A DNA stretch of 64,000 nucleotides from Flagellimonas maritima (GTDB lineage Bacteria; Bacteroidota; Bacteroidia; Flavobacteriales; Flavobacteriaceae): contig NZ_CP030104.1 in assembly GCF_003269425.1 (NCBI RefSeq), positions 2,885,001 through 2,949,000 of the forward strand. The letters are read 5' to 3'. The notes beneath the pieces were generated by a model. It was not told the origin of the DNA and made no database searches. It saw nothing but the letters and a program-made list of their open reading frames with translations. Below, piece after piece: positions 47,657 to 56,262 of the stretch. Every line of letters begins with the position of its first letter. Positions within the stretch are counted from its first letter, which is position 1. The position numbers and the translations under genes are program-made.

Positions 47657-48868
47657 TTATTGCTTAAAAGCAGTTATTTTTTTATTTAGTTCAATGCTAT
47701 CCTGTTCGGTATGCGTTGTTTTGTTTTTTAACACAATGATATAGTTTATCAAGCTTTTGGTTTCCTCCATTCCTTTTCCAGATTTGGAGGCTAAAACCTG
47801 AATCGTTTTTTCATTCAATATTGAAGTATCAATGTGAAGATTACTTCTTAAATGTTCTAGAAAATAGTTAAGTTTTTTATGTATTAGGTCTGTGAAATCT
47901 TTGTTTTGGTTATATAATGAGCCTACGGCTTGGGCAAATTCAACAGATGAGTTTTTTAATGGCTCAATCACTGGAATAATTCTTTGTTCCCTTTTACTTT
48001 TAAAGAAAACAAATAGTAAAACTCCTATAATCGTTAAATAATAGGCCCATTTGAGCGCTGGTTGATTTAAGACAAATCGCATTGGCGAATTGATGATGGC
48101 ACGTCCCGCTTTTTTATAGTTGTCCCAATATAGAATATCCCTGTCTTCTAAATATGAAAAAGTATGGGAAACATAATCTTGGTTTCCGCCTAGGATATAA
48201 TAATTGGAAAACGCTTGTGGGGTTGTGTTTAAAAGGAAATGGCCATTTCCAAATTTTGTTTTTATAAAGTTGACTCTTTTATGGCTTTGACTGGGCTGTT
48301 CGTCCAGAAAATCCTCTCTTAGATAGGTTATATGCCCTAAAATAGTTGTATTGGCAGAATCTAAACTGGTAAAGTGATTATTGTAAACTCCGCGTGAGAG
48401 TTCAAATTCTTCTGATTTAAATTTTTTGTGTGTAAGACTTAATTTAGATGAACCTTCTTTTAAATTATAATCGGAGTTTATGCTAATATTTAACGTATCG
48501 GATAAATAACCACCAAAGCCGGTCGCAGAAATAAAAATTGTATTTCCTTCGTTTACGTAATCCAAGATTTGGTTGGTTTCCTGCTTGTCAAGGTCAATAA
48601 ACTCATTGATAAACAGATAGTTGGATTTTATTGATTTATCTCTATCCACAAGGATGTCATAAACACTTTCTTCAACGGTATTAATTTCACTATTATCAAA
48701 CATAGTGGTCAACTCATTATACAGCACATAACACCCGAACGGTATTTTTGAATTTGCAGTGTATGAAGGTTTCCAATTTATGGGTTTAGGCCTAACAATT
48801 TCCGCCACAATAATGCCCACAACCACTAGGGAAAAGACAAACAATACTATTTTAGATTTTCTATCCAT
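47657..48868 (-). CDS. DUF4350 domain-containing membrane protein
   Basis: A 403-residue protein with one N-terminal membrane segment (about residues 7-25), a periplasmic DUF4350 domain (NSKIPFGCYVLYNELTTMF, GNTIFISATGFGG, GNGHFLLNTTPQAFSNYYI), a second membrane segment near residue 280 (YYLTIIGVLLFVFF) and a cytosolic helical tail. The DUF4350 fold resembles a glutamine-amidotransferase-like sensor domain. The role is unknown, but the family recurs in MoxR operons. Confidence 0.85.
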   Translation of the reverse strand: MDRKSKIVLFVFSLVVVGIIVAEIVRPKPINWKPSYTANSKIPFGCYVLYNELTTMFDNSEINTVEESVYDILVDRDKSIKSNYLFINEFIDLDKQETNQILDYVNEGNTIFISATGFGGYLSDTLNISINSDYNLKEGSSKLSLTHKKFKSEEFELSRGVYNNHFTSLDSANTTILGHITYLREDFLDEQPSQSHKRVNFIKTKFGNGHFLLNTTPQAFSNYYILGGNQDYVSHTFSYLEDRDILYWDNYKKAGRAIINSPMRFVLNQPALKWAYYLTIIGVLLFVFFKSKREQRIIPVIEPLKNSSVEFAQAVGSLYNQNKDFTDLIHKKLNYFLEHLRSNLHIDTSILNEKTIQVLASKSGKGMEETKSLINYIIVLKNKTTHTEQDSIELNKKITAFKQ

Positions 48869-48873
48869 AGCAG

Positions 48874-49593
48874 TTATTGCGATATTATTTTGTTTAATTG
48901 GACAAACCTAGAACTTGCATTTGAGTAAATGGCTTCGTCAATACGTTGCTCACCATACCAGATATATTCATATAGGTAAGAAACCTTTTTAAATTCATTT
49001 TTTATTTGAGGTTCTCCAATCTCTTTTTCATAATCCGCATTGGTCTTGTCAAAATGCCATTCAATAATCTCTTTTTTGGATAGTAGTTTTAAAATTTTTA
49101 AATACTGATAGCGTATGGCAAGACGGTAGTCTTTATTTTTTAGGGCAGAACACGTTAAAGCATCTAAATCTATAGCTTCTATATGATGTCCCGATAGGTC
49201 AATATCAACAATGGACGTTGCTTTTTTTGAGAATATGGAATTAAATTTTTCATTGATGAGCACCCTTATCAAAAGATAAATGATCAAGAGCCCCATTAAT
49301 CCATAAATCGTATATTCAAGTATTTGAAGAATATTTGGTGGAATATTTATTCCAATGGCATCACCAATTCCTTGAAAAAACCATCTTAAAAAACAAGCCA
49401 GTAGATTTTGGGACTCCCCTGTGTTGGTTTCATAATTAAACTCATCTCCAGTATACTTTTCATTCAAGTCCCTATACATTTTACGTTCTTGGAGCCCAGA
49501 GTTTTCATCTATGGGGAGCACTATAGAGTCATTCTGGGAGAATACTGCGGATATCCCCAGCAAAGAGAATAAATAGAAGATGGTTCTTATCAC
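48874..49593 (-). CDS. DUF4129 domain-containing membrane protein
   Basis: A 239-residue protein with signal peptide (IRTIFYLFSLLGISAVFS), one membrane segment (about 92-112) and a C-terminal helical domain with ALKNKDYRLAIRYQYLKILKLL and WHFDKTNADYEKEI, the DUF4129 signature (transglutaminase-associated C-terminal domain). Its start overlaps the previous gene by 4 bases. It is part of the MoxR operon. Confidence 0.85.
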   Translation of the reverse strand: MIRTIFYLFSLLGISAVFSQNDSIVLPIDENSGLQERKMYRDLNEKYTGDEFNYETNTGESQNLLACFLRWFFQGIGDAIGINIPPNILQILEYTIYGLMGLLIIYLLIRVLINEKFNSIFSKKATSIVDIDLSGHHIEAIDLDALTCSALKNKDYRLAIRYQYLKILKLLSKKEIIEWHFDKTNADYEKEIGEPQIKNEFKKVSYLYEYIWYGEQRIDEAIYSNASSRFVQLNKIISQ

Positions 49594-50531
49594 TGGTTAG
49601 ATTGTCCTATTTGCTCAATTTTGCTTCTTATGTTCAGATTATAAGTTTTCTCATGTAGGGTATAAAAAAGAATACCATTCACAATTTGGGAGAGACACTG
49701 TCCATAGATGGATAAAATGAGCAATAGACAGAGTCCAAGTGTATATACAATAGTGGATACTACAGAGCTTCCAACATCAACATTATTTTCAACAACATGG
49801 AAAGTGTAAACACCTAATATAATTCCCGGAATAATTAATACGATGAAAAACAGAAGTCCATTTAACAAACCAAGAATAAAATTTACCCCAATGGATTTCC
49901 AAAAATTTTTGCTCACCAATTTCCAACCTTCACCAAAAGCATCTGTTACACCTTTATTTTGTTCCAACATACTGAAAAAAGAAACTCCGACCCATGCTGC
50001 AAGGGAAAACTGAAGAATGTACTGTGCAAACAGCCCTATTAATGGTATAAAGGCAGTAATCAATACTATAACAAAAAACACCCCATAAATAGGGAAAAGG
50101 AGCAATATAAAAACCAGGGTATTACCAAACTTACTTTTAGTAAGGTTCCAGACTTCTTTTTTATCAAAGTTCAATCCCTTTGATCTTTCATATTGCACTA
50201 AATAGGATGAACTTAAACTAAAGTTTAGTCCCGCAACGAGTATTAGAATTACAAAAAACAGAATACCACCGGAAATAATATAGATCCAATAGGTATCGTC
50301 ATTATTCTGTGGAATGCTATTTCCATAAAACCCACCTTCAGCGGCAATAAGCCCTACAAATCCAGAGACCAAAAGATAGCTTGTAATCAACAAACCAATA
50401 AGAAATACTCCATTATAGCTGATAAAGACATTGGTGAACTTCTTTATGTTCTGTTTTAAAAAATCAAAATAAGTGGTTAGGATATCACCAAAGTCACGGT
50501 TTACCCTAAGTTCTATGTACTTGTCCTTCAT
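49590..50531 (-). CDS. Multi-pass membrane protein of the MoxR locus
   Basis: A 313-residue protein with about six membrane segments. A cytosolic N-terminus (MKDKYIELRVNRDFGDILTT) precedes the first helix; hydrophobic stretches include VFLIGLLITSYLLVSGFVG and FIVLIIPGIILGVYTFHV. It resembles poorly characterised DUF4013-like proteins, but I do not recognise a firm family. Its start overlaps the SpoIIM gene by 26 bases and its end overlaps the DUF4129 gene by 4, so translation is probably coupled. Confidence 0.75.
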   Translation of the reverse strand: MKDKYIELRVNRDFGDILTTYFDFLKQNIKKFTNVFISYNGVFLIGLLITSYLLVSGFVGLIAAEGGFYGNSIPQNNDDTYWIYIISGGILFFVILILVAGLNFSLSSSYLVQYERSKGLNFDKKEVWNLTKSKFGNTLVFILLLFPIYGVFFVIVLITAFIPLIGLFAQYILQFSLAAWVGVSFFSMLEQNKGVTDAFGEGWKLVSKNFWKSIGVNFILGLLNGLLFFIVLIIPGIILGVYTFHVVENNVDVGSSVVSTIVYTLGLCLLLILSIYGQCLSQIVNGILFYTLHEKTYNLNIRSKIEQIGQSNQ

Positions 50532-51480
50532 ATTTTCTCTTTACTAAAATGGGATATAGGATGTAATAAAAAACTATTAACAAAAACGAGAGGCCAATTA
50601 TTGCAAAGGCCAACCAATTTGGCATGCTGGAATAACGGGTAATAAACCCTTCTATAAAACCCGCAATTATGAAGAAGGGAATGGTGCTCACTACAACTTT
50701 TAGTCCATCTTTTGCGCCTTTCATAAATGAAACACGCCTGGAAAATGTTTTTGGAAACAAAATACTATTACCCATAATGAGACCTGCACAGCCTGCAATT
50801 ATGATTACCGATATTTCTATGGTACCGTGCAACCAAATCTGCTTGTTTGCTTCAAAAAAAACGCCTTTGGTATAAAAAAACGTGATAAAGGCTCCCAACA
50901 TGACTCCATTACTAAAAAGAATATATACCGTTCCTATGCTTGTAATTGCACCAAAGGCAAATGCTAAAAACGCAACTCTAATATTGTTAATGGTAATCCC
51001 CAAAAAAGTTCCTATCTCACTTCCACTTTTATAAATGGCCGTTGGCTCACCTTTAGCAATATTGTTCAAGGTTTCGTTTACATAACCATCTCCCAATATC
51101 AGGCGTACAAAAGTGGAATCATTTAAAGCGGAAATACATCCAACGGCAGAAGCCAAAAAGAAAATCAAAAAAGTGATGCCCAAAGTATTGTGATATTGCC
51201 TAAAAAATAGCGGAAATTCACGCATCCAGAAATTTAGTATCCTATTACCGGATTCCTTTTTGTTCTTATAAATTTTTTGGTGGGCTTGCGACGCCAAAGA
51301 ATTCAAGTACAATAAAGTCTTACTTTCCTCGTAATACGTTTGTGCATATGCCAAGTCGTTTGTAAGTTGAATATAACCATCTACCAGAACATCAGGATTG
51401 GTTTTGGAACTAAATGAAATAGCTTTTTCAAATGCTATCCATTTTTCCTTATTTTGTTTTACAAAGGCCGCTTCGCGCAT
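50506..51480 (-). CDS. SpoIIM-like (stage II sporulation protein M family) membrane protein
   Basis: A 324-residue protein with a soluble N-terminal helical domain and six C-terminal membrane segments. FLASAVGCISALNDSTFVRL, NNIRVAFLAFAFGAITSIGT and HGTIEISVIIIAGCAGLIMG are characteristic of the SpoIIM family, where the HGxxE-type motif lies in the membrane. In non-sporulating Bacteroidota it is a constant companion of MoxR/DUF58 and RDD proteins. It is the first gene of the minus-strand operon. Confidence 0.88.
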   Translation of the reverse strand: MREAAFVKQNKEKWIAFEKAISFSSKTNPDVLVDGYIQLTNDLAYAQTYYEESKTLLYLNSLASQAHQKIYKNKKESGNRILNFWMREFPLFFRQYHNTLGITFLIFFLASAVGCISALNDSTFVRLILGDGYVNETLNNIAKGEPTAIYKSGSEIGTFLGITINNIRVAFLAFAFGAITSIGTVYILFSNGVMLGAFITFFYTKGVFFEANKQIWLHGTIEISVIIIAGCAGLIMGNSILFPKTFSRRVSFMKGAKDGLKVVVSTIPFFIIAGFIEGFITRYSSMPNWLAFAIIGLSFLLIVFYYILYPILVKRKYEGQVHRT

Positions 51481-51515
51481 ATGTAATAGATTCGTAAAGC
51501 TAAAATTACTGTTAT

Positions 51516-52241
51516 ATGGGTAACCTCCAAATCAATACAACGCAAAATGTTAACCTAGATTATAAAATTGTAAGTATTGGTGAAAGAATAGTAGCATTTT
51601 TGATTGATGGACTCATCCTTTATATGTATGCGTTTCTTGTGAACATAATAAGTGATGCCCTTGGATATATTTATGAGGATACATGGACACAAAGAGGTTT
51701 GGCAGCTTTCATTTTTTTGCCGGCTATGTGCTATTCGCTATTAATGCACAGTATATTTAATGGAAGAACAGTGGGAAAAATGCTTCTTAAAATGCGCGTT
51801 GTCCGATTGGATGGTACGCCGGTCCACTGGAGCAATTATTTAGTTAGATGGATGCTTCGTTTGGTCGATATTTGGATATTTTTAGGATCTATTGGCATAC
51901 TCTCCATACTTTTTTCCGAAAAAAGACAACGTGTAGGAGATGCAGCGGCGGGTACGGTTGTAACTAGTACCAAAAATAAAACCAAGGTATCCCATACTAT
52001 TTTGGAAGATGTAAATGAAACCTACGTTCCTCAGTTTACTAATGTTACCTTACTTACGGACAAGGATGTGAGACTTATAAAAGATACGTTCCGAATTGCG
52101 AGAAAAAGCAATGATTTTAAAACACTTACAGCACTAAGGGTTAAAGTTGAAAGTATTTTAAACACAAATTCTACGCTATATGACATTCCATTTTTGGATA
52201 CAGTTCTAAAGGATTATAGCTACTACACTCAAAAAATGTAA
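51516..52241 (+). CDS. RDD family membrane protein
   Basis: A 241-residue protein with an RDD domain (residues about 20-150): the first helix contains ERIVAFLIDGLILY (Arg and Asp), the second is followed by FNGRTVGKMLLKMRVVRLDG. The cytosolic tail (about 155-241) is soluble. RDD proteins are linked to ion or osmotic homeostasis and occur beside SpoIIM in this locus. It is divergent from SpoIIM with 35 bases between starts; the TRIC gene follows after 2 bases. Confidence 0.88.
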   Translation: MGNLQINTTQNVNLDYKIVSIGERIVAFLIDGLILYMYAFLVNIISDALGYIYEDTWTQRGLAAFIFLPAMCYSLLMHSIFNGRTVGKMLLKMRVVRLDGTPVHWSNYLVRWMLRLVDIWIFLGSIGILSILFSEKRQRVGDAAAGTVVTSTKNKTKVSHTILEDVNETYVPQFTNVTLLTDKDVRLIKDTFRIARKSNDFKTLTALRVKVESILNTNSTLYDIPFLDTVLKDYSYYTQKM

Positions 52242-52243
52242 TT

Positions 52244-52855
52244 ATGTTCTATCAAACCATTGATATTTTGGGTACGGTAGCTTTTGCCATCTCTGGGGTT
52301 CTTGTTGCCATGGAAAAACGATTGGACTTATTTGGAGTTGTTATTATAGCCTTTGTTACATCAATAGGAGGCGGAACTCTAAGAGATTTGCTCATAGGAA
52401 ATACGCCTGTAGTTTGGATGCGTGATTTAACATATGTGGCGACTATACTTATTACTGTAATTATTGGGGTCATCTTTGTAAATCAATTAAAATACTTCAG
52501 AAAATCCTTGTTTTTATTTGATACCATAGGTATTGGCCTATACACGATGCTTGGTATTGAAAAAGGTCTGCAAGCAGATCTTTCGCCAATTATATGTATT
52601 GCCCTGGGGACCATGACTGCCAGTTTTGGGGGAGTTATCAGAGACATACTTTGTAACGAGATACCGGTTATATTCAGAAAGGAGATATACGCGACTGCTT
52701 GTATTTTGGGTGGGGCCAGTTACTTTTTGTTTACCCGATTTCCCATAAAGGAGGATTACGCATATGTAGCCGCTATTTGTATTGTGATTTCCTTAAGGCT
52801 TGTCGCCGTAAAATTTAAAATACGATTGCCAAACATATATAAAAAAGAAATCTGA
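52244..52855 (+). CDS. Trimeric intracellular cation (TRIC) channel family protein
   Basis: A 203-residue protein with seven predicted membrane segments arranged as two three-helix repeats. Glycine-rich motifs are diagnostic: TSIGGGTLRDLLIGNTPVVW in the first repeat and ASFGGVIRDILCNEIPVIF in the second. TRIC proteins (formerly UPF0126) are trimeric potassium channels. It is cotranscribed with the RDD gene and abuts the convergent cyclophilin gene with no gap. Confidence 0.92.
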   Translation: MFYQTIDILGTVAFAISGVLVAMEKRLDLFGVVIIAFVTSIGGGTLRDLLIGNTPVVWMRDLTYVATILITVIIGVIFVNQLKYFRKSLFLFDTIGIGLYTMLGIEKGLQADLSPIICIALGTMTASFGGVIRDILCNEIPVIFRKEIYATACILGGASYFLFTRFPIKEDYAYVAAICIVISLRLVAVKFKIRLPNIYKKEI

Positions 52856-53569
52856 TCAAAGAACTTCTGCTTTTAGAATATAAACGTTTTGCCATGGCCA
52901 ATCACCATCACCTACGGGAACATTGCTTATGGCATCCACAACATCCATTCCCTGTATTACTCTCCCAAATGGAGTATATGAACCATCTAAATGGTAAGAG
53001 CCGGTTTTTTTTACAACGATAAAGAATTCATAGGGAGATGCCAACTTATGTGGATTGTCCCGCTCACTGCTGGGCATCGAAATAGTGCCCCTGTGATGTT
53101 TGTGACCTTTTTTCGCATCGGGCGGAAGAAGATATTTTCCTATTTTGTTTCGTTTTCTGGGCGTTTCTATATCATCTGAATTGCCACCTTGTATAATAAA
53201 GTCTTTGACTATTCGATGAAATTGGGTATTGTCAAAATATCCCTTTCGTGTCAAATAAATAAAATTTGCCTTGTGGTAGGGAACATCATCATATAACTGT
53301 ACCGTAAAGCTACCCATGCTCGTGGTCAGTTTGACCTTATCTACTTTTAGATTTTTGGCATATTCAAAAAAGAAGTCAATGGCATTTTCTTCACTTAACA
53401 GAAAAGTATCTTTCTCTTCTTTTACTTGGGCCGTACCATTTTCCTTTGTGGTATCTATTTGTACTTCAGCTTTCTTTGTAGCGGTCCTATTATTTTTAGG
53501 AGATTCGCCGCAAGCGACAACAAAAAATAATAGTATACTTGTAAGTAAAGCCGATTGTTTTAGTATCAT
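52856..53569 (-). CDS. Cyclophilin-type peptidyl-prolyl isomerase lipoprotein
   Basis: A 237-residue lipoprotein (signal with FFVVACGES lipobox). After a polar linker of about 60 residues, a compact cyclophilin domain follows: NFIYLTRKGYFDNTQFHRIV, DFIIQGGNSDD, SPYEFFIVVKK and YTPFGRVIQGMDVVD. The catalytic Arg lies in QFHRIV. It would fold outer-membrane or periplasmic proteins. Its ATG overlaps the ATG of the divergent NUDIX gene (CATG), an unusual arrangement. Confidence 0.9.
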   Translation of the reverse strand: MILKQSALLTSILLFFVVACGESPKNNRTATKKAEVQIDTTKENGTAQVKEEKDTFLLSEENAIDFFFEYAKNLKVDKVKLTTSMGSFTVQLYDDVPYHKANFIYLTRKGYFDNTQFHRIVKDFIIQGGNSDDIETPRKRNKIGKYLLPPDAKKGHKHHRGTISMPSSERDNPHKLASPYEFFIVVKKTGSYHLDGSYTPFGRVIQGMDVVDAISNVPVGDGDWPWQNVYILKAEVL

Positions 53570-54209
53570 GAATTTTAAAAAGTTTTATCAACAAGCTTTA
53601 AAAATAAAAAATCTCCCACTACCCGGAATGGATTCACATTATAAAATGTCTCCTTTGGTTCGAATCCAATGGTTAAAATCAAAAGAGATCGAAAAAATGA
53701 AACCAAGAAAGGCAGGTGTAATGGCACTTTTTTATCCAGATACCAATGAGGAAACCAAACTATTGTTAATACTAAGAAAAACCTATAGGGGAGTACATTC
53801 CAACCAAATTGGGTTTCCTGGTGGAAAAGTGGAGGAGGAGGACAGAAATCTTTTGGACACTGCATTACGTGAAACATACGAAGAAGTTGGGGTGGTCCCA
53901 GATACCATAGAGGTATTAAAACAATTGAGCGAAGTCTACATTCCCCCCAGTAATTTTATAGTACAGCCTTTTATTGGTATTTATTCAAAACCACGCCCTT
54001 TTGTGATACAGGAAAGCGAGGTTGAAGACATAGTAGAGGTATATTTGCGTGATTTTTTGGATTCCTCCAACCTGATAGAAGAAAAATTAAGTACTTCTTA
54101 TGCGCATGAGATTGATGTACCTGCCTATAAATTAAATGGTTATACAGTTTGGGGAGCAACCGCGATGATGATGAGTGAAATCAAAGAGCTTTTAGAGCAA
54201 GTGCTTTAA
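53568..54209 (+). CDS. NUDIX hydrolase, CoA pyrophosphatase type
   Basis: A 213-residue protein with the CoA-pyrophosphatase pre-motif LLILRKTYRGVHSNQIGFPGG directly before the NUDIX helix (KVEEED...LRETYEEVGV), as in NudL-like enzymes that split CoA into phosphopantetheine and ADP. I chose ATG 53568 because homologues start with this FKKFYQQALKIKNLPLPG-like segment; the frame also continues far upstream antisense to the cyclophilin gene. The acyltransferase gene follows after 36 bases. Confidence 0.85.
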   Translation: MNFKKFYQQALKIKNLPLPGMDSHYKMSPLVRIQWLKSKEIEKMKPRKAGVMALFYPDTNEETKLLLILRKTYRGVHSNQIGFPGGKVEEEDRNLLDTALRETYEEVGVVPDTIEVLKQLSEVYIPPSNFIVQPFIGIYSKPRPFVIQESEVEDIVEVYLRDFLDSSNLIEEKLSTSYAHEIDVPAYKLNGYTVWGATAMMMSEIKELLEQVL

Positions 54210-54245
54210 TGGCTATTTTGTAAATTAGCTAGCAACAGACAATCT

Positions 54246-55058
54246 ATGGGTCTATTTAAAGAAAATCCTTTTGGGCATATTTTATTTTTAAAGCGATGGT
54301 TGATCCGCATAGCGGGTATGATTACCCACCAACGTTACAAAGGATTCAATACATTGGAAATAGAAGGCTCGCAAATAATACGTGATTTACCTGAAACGAA
54401 CGTGCTGTTCGTAAGTAATCACCAAACCTATTTTGCCGATGTAGTGGCCATGTTCCATGTATTTAATGCCAGTTTAAAAGGAAGGGATGATTCCATAAAA
54501 AATTTGGGATACTTGTGGAACCCCAAATTGAATATTTACTACGTTGCGGCAAAGGAAACCATGAAGCAAAGTATTCTGGCCAAGATTTTAGCCTATGCAG
54601 GTTCCATAAGTATTGAAAGAACATGGAGGGCAGACGGAAAGGATGTCAAAAGACAGGTAAAATTCAGTGATATAAGTAACATAGCCCTGGCTTTGGAAGA
54701 TGGTTGGGTAATTACCTTTCCACAAGGAACAACCACACCTTGGAAACCGCTACGCAAAGGAACTGCACATATTATAAAAAGATATAAGCCTGTTGTTGTT
54801 CCTGTTGTAATCGACGGATTTAGACGTTCATTCGACAAAAAGGGATTGCGTGTAAAAAAGAAGGGAATACTTCAATCCATGCATATAAAGGAGCCATTGG
54901 AAATTGATTACGAGAATGAATCCATAGAAGCGATAATGGAAAAACTGGAATATGCTATTGAGCAGCATCCATCTTTCTTAAAAGTTATCCCAGAAGAAGA
55001 ACTTGCCGAATACGAAGCTGATCACAAGAAAAGAACATACAGTTATAAGGGCGACTAA
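54246..55058 (+). CDS. Lysophospholipid acyltransferase family protein (PlsC-like)
   Basis: A 270-residue membrane-associated acyltransferase of the glycerophosphate acyltransferase superfamily. Motif I is LFVSNHQTYFADVVA, with His and Asp separated by five residues instead of the usual four; motif III reads TFPQGTTTPWKPLRKGT (FPQGT instead of FPEGT). ISIERTW is the middle motif. Such deviations suggest a specialised branch, possibly using an unusual acyl acceptor. It ends overlapping the convergent gene by 4 bases. Confidence 0.82.
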   Translation: MGLFKENPFGHILFLKRWLIRIAGMITHQRYKGFNTLEIEGSQIIRDLPETNVLFVSNHQTYFADVVAMFHVFNASLKGRDDSIKNLGYLWNPKLNIYYVAAKETMKQSILAKILAYAGSISIERTWRADGKDVKRQVKFSDISNIALALEDGWVITFPQGTTTPWKPLRKGTAHIIKRYKPVVVPVVIDGFRRSFDKKGLRVKKKGILQSMHIKEPLEIDYENESIEAIMEKLEYAIEQHPSFLKVIPEEELAEYEADHKKRTYSYKGD

Positions 55059-55699
55059 ACTTCTAATTTTTTAAGCTCATTGTAATTGGCTTTCAATCTT
55101 CTGAGAAGTATTCCATAAAGCAGTTTATAAAAAAGCCAAATCAGCAATAGCAAAATAGCTATAAAAACAATTGAGATAAGGATTACAAGAGACCAAAAAG
55201 TGGTTTCACTGCCTTGCTCCAGTGCAATATCCATAATTTCTTTACCTTGTTCCCCGTAAATGAGCACACCATAAATACTTATTACCATGGTGGCTGTGAA
55301 AATGATAAGATTGAACCATACATACTGAGTTACGGTTCTCTTGACATTTAATATGGTCCTCATCAATTTTTTAGAAGAATCTGTAAAAGAGATTTTCTTA
55401 TAGTTCCTATAAAACTTATAAATAAAATATAGAATTACCGCATAATTGACAAAGTTCAAAACCATCATAGCATTGTAAATGTGCATAGCTTTCAAGTCTT
55501 GCATTGATTCTGGATCACTGAAGATGATATTTATTCCCGCCCAAAATATAAATTCGATAAGACTTATATAGAATATCCATTTTACTATGGATGACGATTT
55601 TTTCCAAATCATCTTATAAATTTCGTCATATGACAGTTTGGGAAGATGTTCTTCCTTATTCTGCCAGTCTTTCTTTAAGAGTTCCAGTTCATCCATCAT
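55055..55699 (-). CDS. Multi-pass membrane protein, putative anti-sigma partner
   Basis: A 214-residue protein with a soluble N-terminus (MMDELELLKKDWQNKEEHLP), then four membrane segments (about 38-58, 74-94, 118-140, 164-190). It starts 3 bases after the ECF sigma factor gene, the usual place of an anti-sigma factor. The N-terminal acidic helix could bind the sigma factor (inference); no canonical zinc anti-sigma motif is seen. Confidence 0.7.
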   Translation of the reverse strand: MMDELELLKKDWQNKEEHLPKLSYDEIYKMIWKKSSSIVKWIFYISLIEFIFWAGINIIFSDPESMQDLKAMHIYNAMMVLNFVNYAVILYFIYKFYRNYKKISFTDSSKKLMRTILNVKRTVTQYVWFNLIIFTATMVISIYGVLIYGEQGKEIMDIALEQGSETTFWSLVILISIVFIAILLLLIWLFYKLLYGILLRRLKANYNELKKLEV

Positions 55700-55702
55700 C
55701 TT

Positions 55703-56197
55703 CTAAGGATTAAGTATGGTTCTTAATTTGTTTTTCACTCGGTTCATTTTTACCCTTGCATTAACTTCGGTGATTCCCAGTGTTTCAGATATTTCGGAAT
55801 AGTTCTTGTCCTCCAAATACAGAAAAACCAAAGCTTTGTCAATATCTCCCAACTGCTTTACCGCATCGTACATTAACTTTAACTGTTGTTCCTCGGTATC
55901 ATCATAGTCGTCCGTCTTTATCTTATAAATTACTGAATCATAATCTTGCGTTTGAATTCTTTTTTTCGATTTTCTATAAAGTGTTATGGCTGTGTTCAAT
56001 GCTACTCTGTACATCCAAGTACTAAATTTCGCATCCCCCCTGAACTTGGGATACGCCTTCCAAAGTTGAATCGTTATTTCTTGGAATAGGTCGTTGTGGG
56101 AACTTTTATCGTTTGTGTAGAGCGTACATATTTTGTGAACAATATTTTGATTGTTCTCAAGCTCCGTTACAAAGCGATGTTCAAGTTCTTTATTCAC
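55703..56197 (-). CDS. ECF-type RNA polymerase sigma-70 factor
   Basis: A 164-residue sigma factor with region 2 (HNDLFQEITIQLWKAYPKF, FSTWMYRVALNTAI) and region 4 (ALVFLYLEDKNYSEISETLG, NARVKMNRVKNKLRTIL). Region 3 is absent, as in ECF factors. It is the first gene of a two-gene unit with the membrane protein that is probably its regulator. The target regulon is unknown. Confidence 0.92.
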   Translation of the reverse strand: MNKELEHRFVTELENNQNIVHKICTLYTNDKSSHNDLFQEITIQLWKAYPKFRGDAKFSTWMYRVALNTAITLYRKSKKRIQTQDYDSVIYKIKTDDYDDTEEQQLKLMYDAVKQLGDIDKALVFLYLEDKNYSEISETLGITEVNARVKMNRVKNKLRTILNP

Positions 56198-56262
56198 TAA
56201 GGTTGGTAAGTTTGTCTTATAAGTACCCGCAAAGTCGAAATTGTTACAATCACAAAGAAAAT

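Noticed and set aside
53316..53567. Extension of the NUDIX frame upstream of its ATG
   Set aside because: The extra 84 codons are antisense to the cyclophilin gene and lack similarity to NUDIX proteins.
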